Positions 7,035-9,724 of a stretch of 9,724 nucleotides of DNA are shown one piece after another; within the stretch, counting starts at the first letter, position 1; every line of letters begins with the position of its first letter. The DNA comes from an uncultured Actinomycetes bacterium. GTDB lineage: Bacteria > Actinomycetota > Acidimicrobiia > Acidimicrobiales > Acidimicrobilacustridaceae. The position numbers and the translations under genes were made by a program. Where the stretch lies: the NCBI GenBank assembly GCA_945957335.1, contig CAMFLJ010000129.1:1-9724 (forward strand), given 5' to 3'. The notes beneath the pieces are model-generated. The model was not told the origin of the DNA. It did not search any database and worked only from the letters and a program-made list of their open reading frames with translations.

Positions 7035-8062
7035 CCGACGTCCTCGAGCCAGCCGAGAAGGACGCCCCGGAGAAGGAGGAGCCGGCGCCGATCCTGCTGC
7101 CCCCGGCGATGCTGCTCTCGCGCGTCGCGGAGCACGTCTACTGGGCGGGCCGCTACCTCGAGCGGGCCGAGGGCACCGCCCGGCTCGTGAAGACCCACAC
7201 CGAGCTCTTCGTCGACCTGCCCCGCTCGGTCGGCATCGGCTGGGCCCCGCTGCTCGCCGTCACCGGCAGCCAGGAGGCCTTCGACAGTGGCTACGACAAG
7301 GTCACCGAGGACGACGTCGTCGCCTTCCTCCTCGCCGAGCCGTCCAACCAGGGCTCGGTGGCCACGTGCATCGAGCAGGCCCGCGAGAACCTGCGCGTCA
7401 CCCGCGGCCTGCTGCCCCGGCGCATGTGGGAGGTCGCCAACGAGACCCGCCAGTGGGTGCACGTCAGCGCCGTCGCCGGCTGCGCCCGCGGCTCGCGGAT
7501 GATGTGGACCGAGGAGGTCATCCGCCGCTGTCTCACCGTGGGCGGCACGGCGGCCTCGACCATGAGCCGCGACCTCACCTACGCGTTCCTCGAGGTGGGC
7601 CGTCTGGTCGAGCGGGCCGACATGACCAGCCGCGTCCTCGATGTGCAGGCCGGCATCCTCATGACCAGCGGCGACGACCTGCCCCGGGCCTATCGCGACC
7701 TCACCTGGATGGCGATGCTGCGCTCGGTCGGTGGCGAGCAGATGTACCGCCGTCAGATGGGTGGTGTGATCTCGGCACCGGCCACCATCCAGTTCCTGCT
7801 GCGCGACACGGCCTTCCCCCGCTCGGTCGACCACTGCCTCACCTGGGTCGCCAACCTGCTCATCGGCATCCCCAACAGCTCGGCAGCCCTGGCTGCCTGC
7901 CACGACGCGCAGCGCCTGCTGCTGTCGGTGTGGCCCAGCGAGCTCGACCTCGACGGCATCCACCAGTGCGTCGACGACCTGCAGCTGGCCTTCGGTCGCC
8001 TCCACGACGAGCTCGCCGCCTCCTACTTCCCCGAACCGGCCGCCGACAGCGCGCCGGCATGA
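7031..8062 (+). CDS. Alpha-E domain protein
   Basis: A 343-residue mostly alpha-helical protein of the alpha-E family (PF04168, COG2307), known mainly through its fixed association with circularly permuted ATP-grasp proteins and transglutaminase-like proteins. Its biochemical role is not established. After a charged, probably disordered leader (1-25; AEKDAPEKEEPAP) comes the hallmark LLSRVAEHVYWAGRYLERAE (28-47), then ENLRVTRGLLPRRMWEVANE (119-138) and FLEVGRLVERADMTSRVLDV (186-205). The segments 40-53 (GRYLERAEGTARLV) and 190-203 (GRLVERADMTSRVL) look like copies of one helix motif, with paired Glu/Arg residues that could form an active or binding site. The start is well supported: GGAGGT at 7020-7025 lies five bases before ATG 7031, which overlaps the previous stop as ATGA. 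The gene overlaps the next in the same way, so equimolar production is likely. Confidence 0.92.
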   Translation: MTDVLEPAEKDAPEKEEPAPILLPPAMLLSRVAEHVYWAGRYLERAEGTARLVKTHTELFVDLPRSVGIGWAPLLAVTGSQEAFDSGYDKVTEDDVVAFLLAEPSNQGSVATCIEQARENLRVTRGLLPRRMWEVANETRQWVHVSAVAGCARGSRMMWTEEVIRRCLTVGGTAASTMSRDLTYAFLEVGRLVERADMTSRVLDVQAGILMTSGDDLPRAYRDLTWMAMLRSVGGEQMYRRQMGGVISAPATIQFLLRDTAFPRSVDHCLTWVANLLIGIPNSSAALAACHDAQRLLLSVWPSELDLDGIHQCVDDLQLAFGRLHDELAASYFPEPAADSAPA

Positions 8063-9724
8063 GCATCCACGTCGCGCTCGAGCACCGCACCCGCTATCTG
8101 TTCGACCGGCCCGTCGCCCTCACGCCCCACGTGGTGCGCCTGCGTCCGGCGCCGCACTGCCGCACGCCGATCCTGGCCTACTCGCTGACGGTCGAGCCCA
8201 CCGAGCACTTCGTCAACTGGCAGCAGGACCCGTTCGGCAACTTCGAGGCCCGGCTCGTCTTCCCCGAGAAGACCACCGAGCTGTCGATCGTGGTCGACCT
8301 GGTCGCCGACCTCACGGTGATCAACCCGTTCGACTTCTTCCTGGAGCCCGAGGCCGAGCGGATCCCGTTCGACTACGAGCCCGACCTCGCCCGCGACCTC
8401 GTGCCCTACCTCGAGTGCGACCCGGTGGGGCCGCTCCTGCGCGACTGGCTGGCCGAGGTGCCGAGACCCGCGGACGGCACCGCCACGGTCGAGTTCCTGG
8501 TCGGGCTCAACCAGCGCCTGCAGGGCGACATCGCCTACACGACCCGCATGGAGCCGGGCGTGCAGGACCCGGAGGTCACCCTCGACCGGGCCCTGGGCTC
8601 GTGCCGCGACAGCGGCTGGCTGCTCGTGCAGATCCTGCGCAACCTCGGTCTCGCCGCCCGGTTCGTGTCGGGCTACCTCGTGCAGCTCACCGCCGACGAG
8701 GTGCCCCTGGACGGGCCGGCCGGCACGTCCGTCGACTTCACCGACCTCCACGCCTGGTGCGAGGTGTTCCTGCCGGGCGCCGGCTGGGTCGGCCTCGACC
8801 CCACCTCGGGCCTGTTCGCGGGCGAGGGCCACATCCCGTTGGCGGCCACACCCCGCCCGGCGTCGGCCGCGCCCGTCACGGGTGCCACCGAGCCGTGCGA
8901 GGTCTCCTTCGACTTCGCCAACGTCGTCACGCGGGTGCACGAGGACCCACGCGTCACCCTGCCGTACACGCCCGAGCAGTGGGAGCGGATCGACGCGGTC
9001 GGCCGGGCGGTCGACGAGCGCCTAGTGGCCGGCGACGTGCGCCTCACCGAGGGCGGCGAGCCCACGTTCGTCTCGGTCGACGACATGGACGCGGTCGAGT
9101 GGACCACCGGCGCCGACGGCGACGACAAGCGGGCCAAGGCGTGGGAGCTCACCGGCCGCCTGGCCGAGGCGTTCGCCCCCGGCGGGCTGGTTCACGCCGG
9201 CCAGGGCAAGTGGTACCCCGGAGAGCCGTTGCCGCGATGGCAGCTCGGCGTGCACTGGCGCACCGACGGCGAGCCGCTGTGGTCGCACCCCGAGCTCTTC
9301 GCCGACCCGTTCGAGCCCGGCACCTCGACCCGGGCCGACGCCGAGGCGTTGGCCCGGCGCCTGGCCACCCGCCTCGGCCTGCCCGACGGGGTGATCCACC
9401 CCGCCTACGAGGATCCGCTCCTGGCGGTGCTGGCCGAGGTCCGCACCCCTGCCGGCGCGCCCCCCGAGGTCGACCTCGACCCGACCGACGCCGGCCTCGC
9501 CTCGGAGGCCGGCCGGGCCGCGGCGGTGGCCGCGCTCGACGCAACCGTCGCCGAGCCGACCGCGTGGGTGATGCCCCTGCACCGCCTCCGCACGGGCGGC
9601 GGCCGCTGGGCCACCAGCCGCTGGACGCTGCGCCGGGGCCGCCTGGTGCTGGTGCCCGGCGACTCACCGGCCGGCCTCCGTCTCCCGCTCGACTCCCTGA
9701 CCTGGACCCCCACCCCGCCCGCCC
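8059..9724 (+). CDS. Transglutaminase-like protease fused to DUF2126 ligase-type domain, C-terminus off the right edge
   Basis: The frame is open from ATG 8059 to the last base (555 codons, no stop). Residues 1-85 look like the bacterial transglutaminase N-terminal domain (VALEHRTRYLFDRPVALTPH...RLRP). Residues about 170-255 hold the transglutaminase core, with Cys182 (LGSCRDSGWLLVQILRNLGL), His231 (DLHAWCEVFLPGAGW) and Asp247 (GLDPTSG), an intact Cys-His-Asp triad. From about 325, LTEGGEPTFVSVDD, DDKRAKAWEL and GQGKWYPGEPLPRW begin DUF2126 (COG4196), which Iyer and colleagues placed with circularly permuted glutamine-synthetase-like ligases. Full-length homologues are about 1100 residues (I recall Rv2566 as one), so roughly half is missing. 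One chain thus combines a papain-like peptidase/amidase fold with a predicted amide-forming ligase. No Shine-Dalgarno is seen; translation probably depends on the ATGA coupling to the alpha-E gene. No signal peptide is apparent. Substrates are unknown. Confidence 0.9.
   Translation, partial: MSIHVALEHRTRYLFDRPVALTPHVVRLRPAPHCRTPILAYSLTVEPTEHFVNWQQDPFGNFEARLVFPEKTTELSIVVDLVADLTVINPFDFFLEPEAERIPFDYEPDLARDLVPYLECDPVGPLLRDWLAEVPRPADGTATVEFLVGLNQRLQGDIAYTTRMEPGVQDPEVTLDRALGSCRDSGWLLVQILRNLGLAARFVSGYLVQLTADEVPLDGPAGTSVDFTDLHAWCEVFLPGAGWVGLDPTSGLFAGEGHIPLAATPRPASAAPVTGATEPCEVSFDFANVVTRVHEDPRVTLPYTPEQWERIDAVGRAVDERLVAGDVRLTEGGEPTFVSVDDMDAVEWTTGADGDDKRAKAWELTGRLAEAFAPGGLVHAGQGKWYPGEPLPRWQLGVHWRTDGEPLWSHPELFADPFEPGTSTRADAEALARRLATRLGLPDGVIHPAYEDPLLAVLAEVRTPAGAPPEVDLDPTDAGLASEAGRAAAVAALDATVAEPTAWVMPLHRLRTGGGRWATSRWTLRRGRLVLVPGDSPAGLRLPLDSLTWTPTPPA

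Overview
This window is high-GC DNA (by eye about 70 %, with G or C at almost every third codon position) and reads like an actinobacterial chromosome. Gene content and style (leaderless-type promoters, GTG starts, an ACT-containing malic enzyme, a lone AbiEi-like wHTH protein) fit a deep-branching actinobacterium such as an Acidimicrobiia member. That placement is inference. I see no tRNA, rRNA, transposase, integrase or CRISPR array.

Left part (1-4356). A minus-strand gene for an AbiEi-type winged-helix protein is cut by the left edge (start at 336). It diverges from orotate phosphoribosyltransferase (pyrE, 556-1116). The 219-bp gap between them holds a striking element: two tandem palindromes of identical geometry (13-nt arm, 22-nt spacer, 13-nt arm, repeated at a 61-bp period). 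Then come an ACT-domain malic enzyme (1183-2589) and a HAD-family hydrolase (2586-3332) that overlaps it by four bases, followed by an HSL-type alpha/beta-hydrolase (3439-4356) with its own strong ribosome binding site.

Right part (4387-9724). Here lies a coherent multi-gene system of the predicted peptide-ligase / peptide-tagging type. A zinc-ribbon HExxH metallopeptidase (minus, 4387-5400) diverges from a three-gene operon: a circularly permuted ATP-grasp enzyme (5529-7034), an alpha-E helical protein (7031-8062), and a transglutaminase-like domain fused to a DUF2126 ligase-type domain (8059 to beyond the right edge). Each operon gene overlaps the next in an ATGA tetranucleotide. The 128-bp divergent promoter region carries a 23-bp near-perfect inverted repeat that could coordinate both directions. 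Comparative genomics (Iyer and colleagues, 2009) predicted that such ATP-grasp, alpha-E and circularly permuted glutamine-synthetase-like ligase sets make or attach a peptide, with peptidases to remove or process it. To my knowledge its substrate and product are unknown, which makes this the most interesting part of the window.
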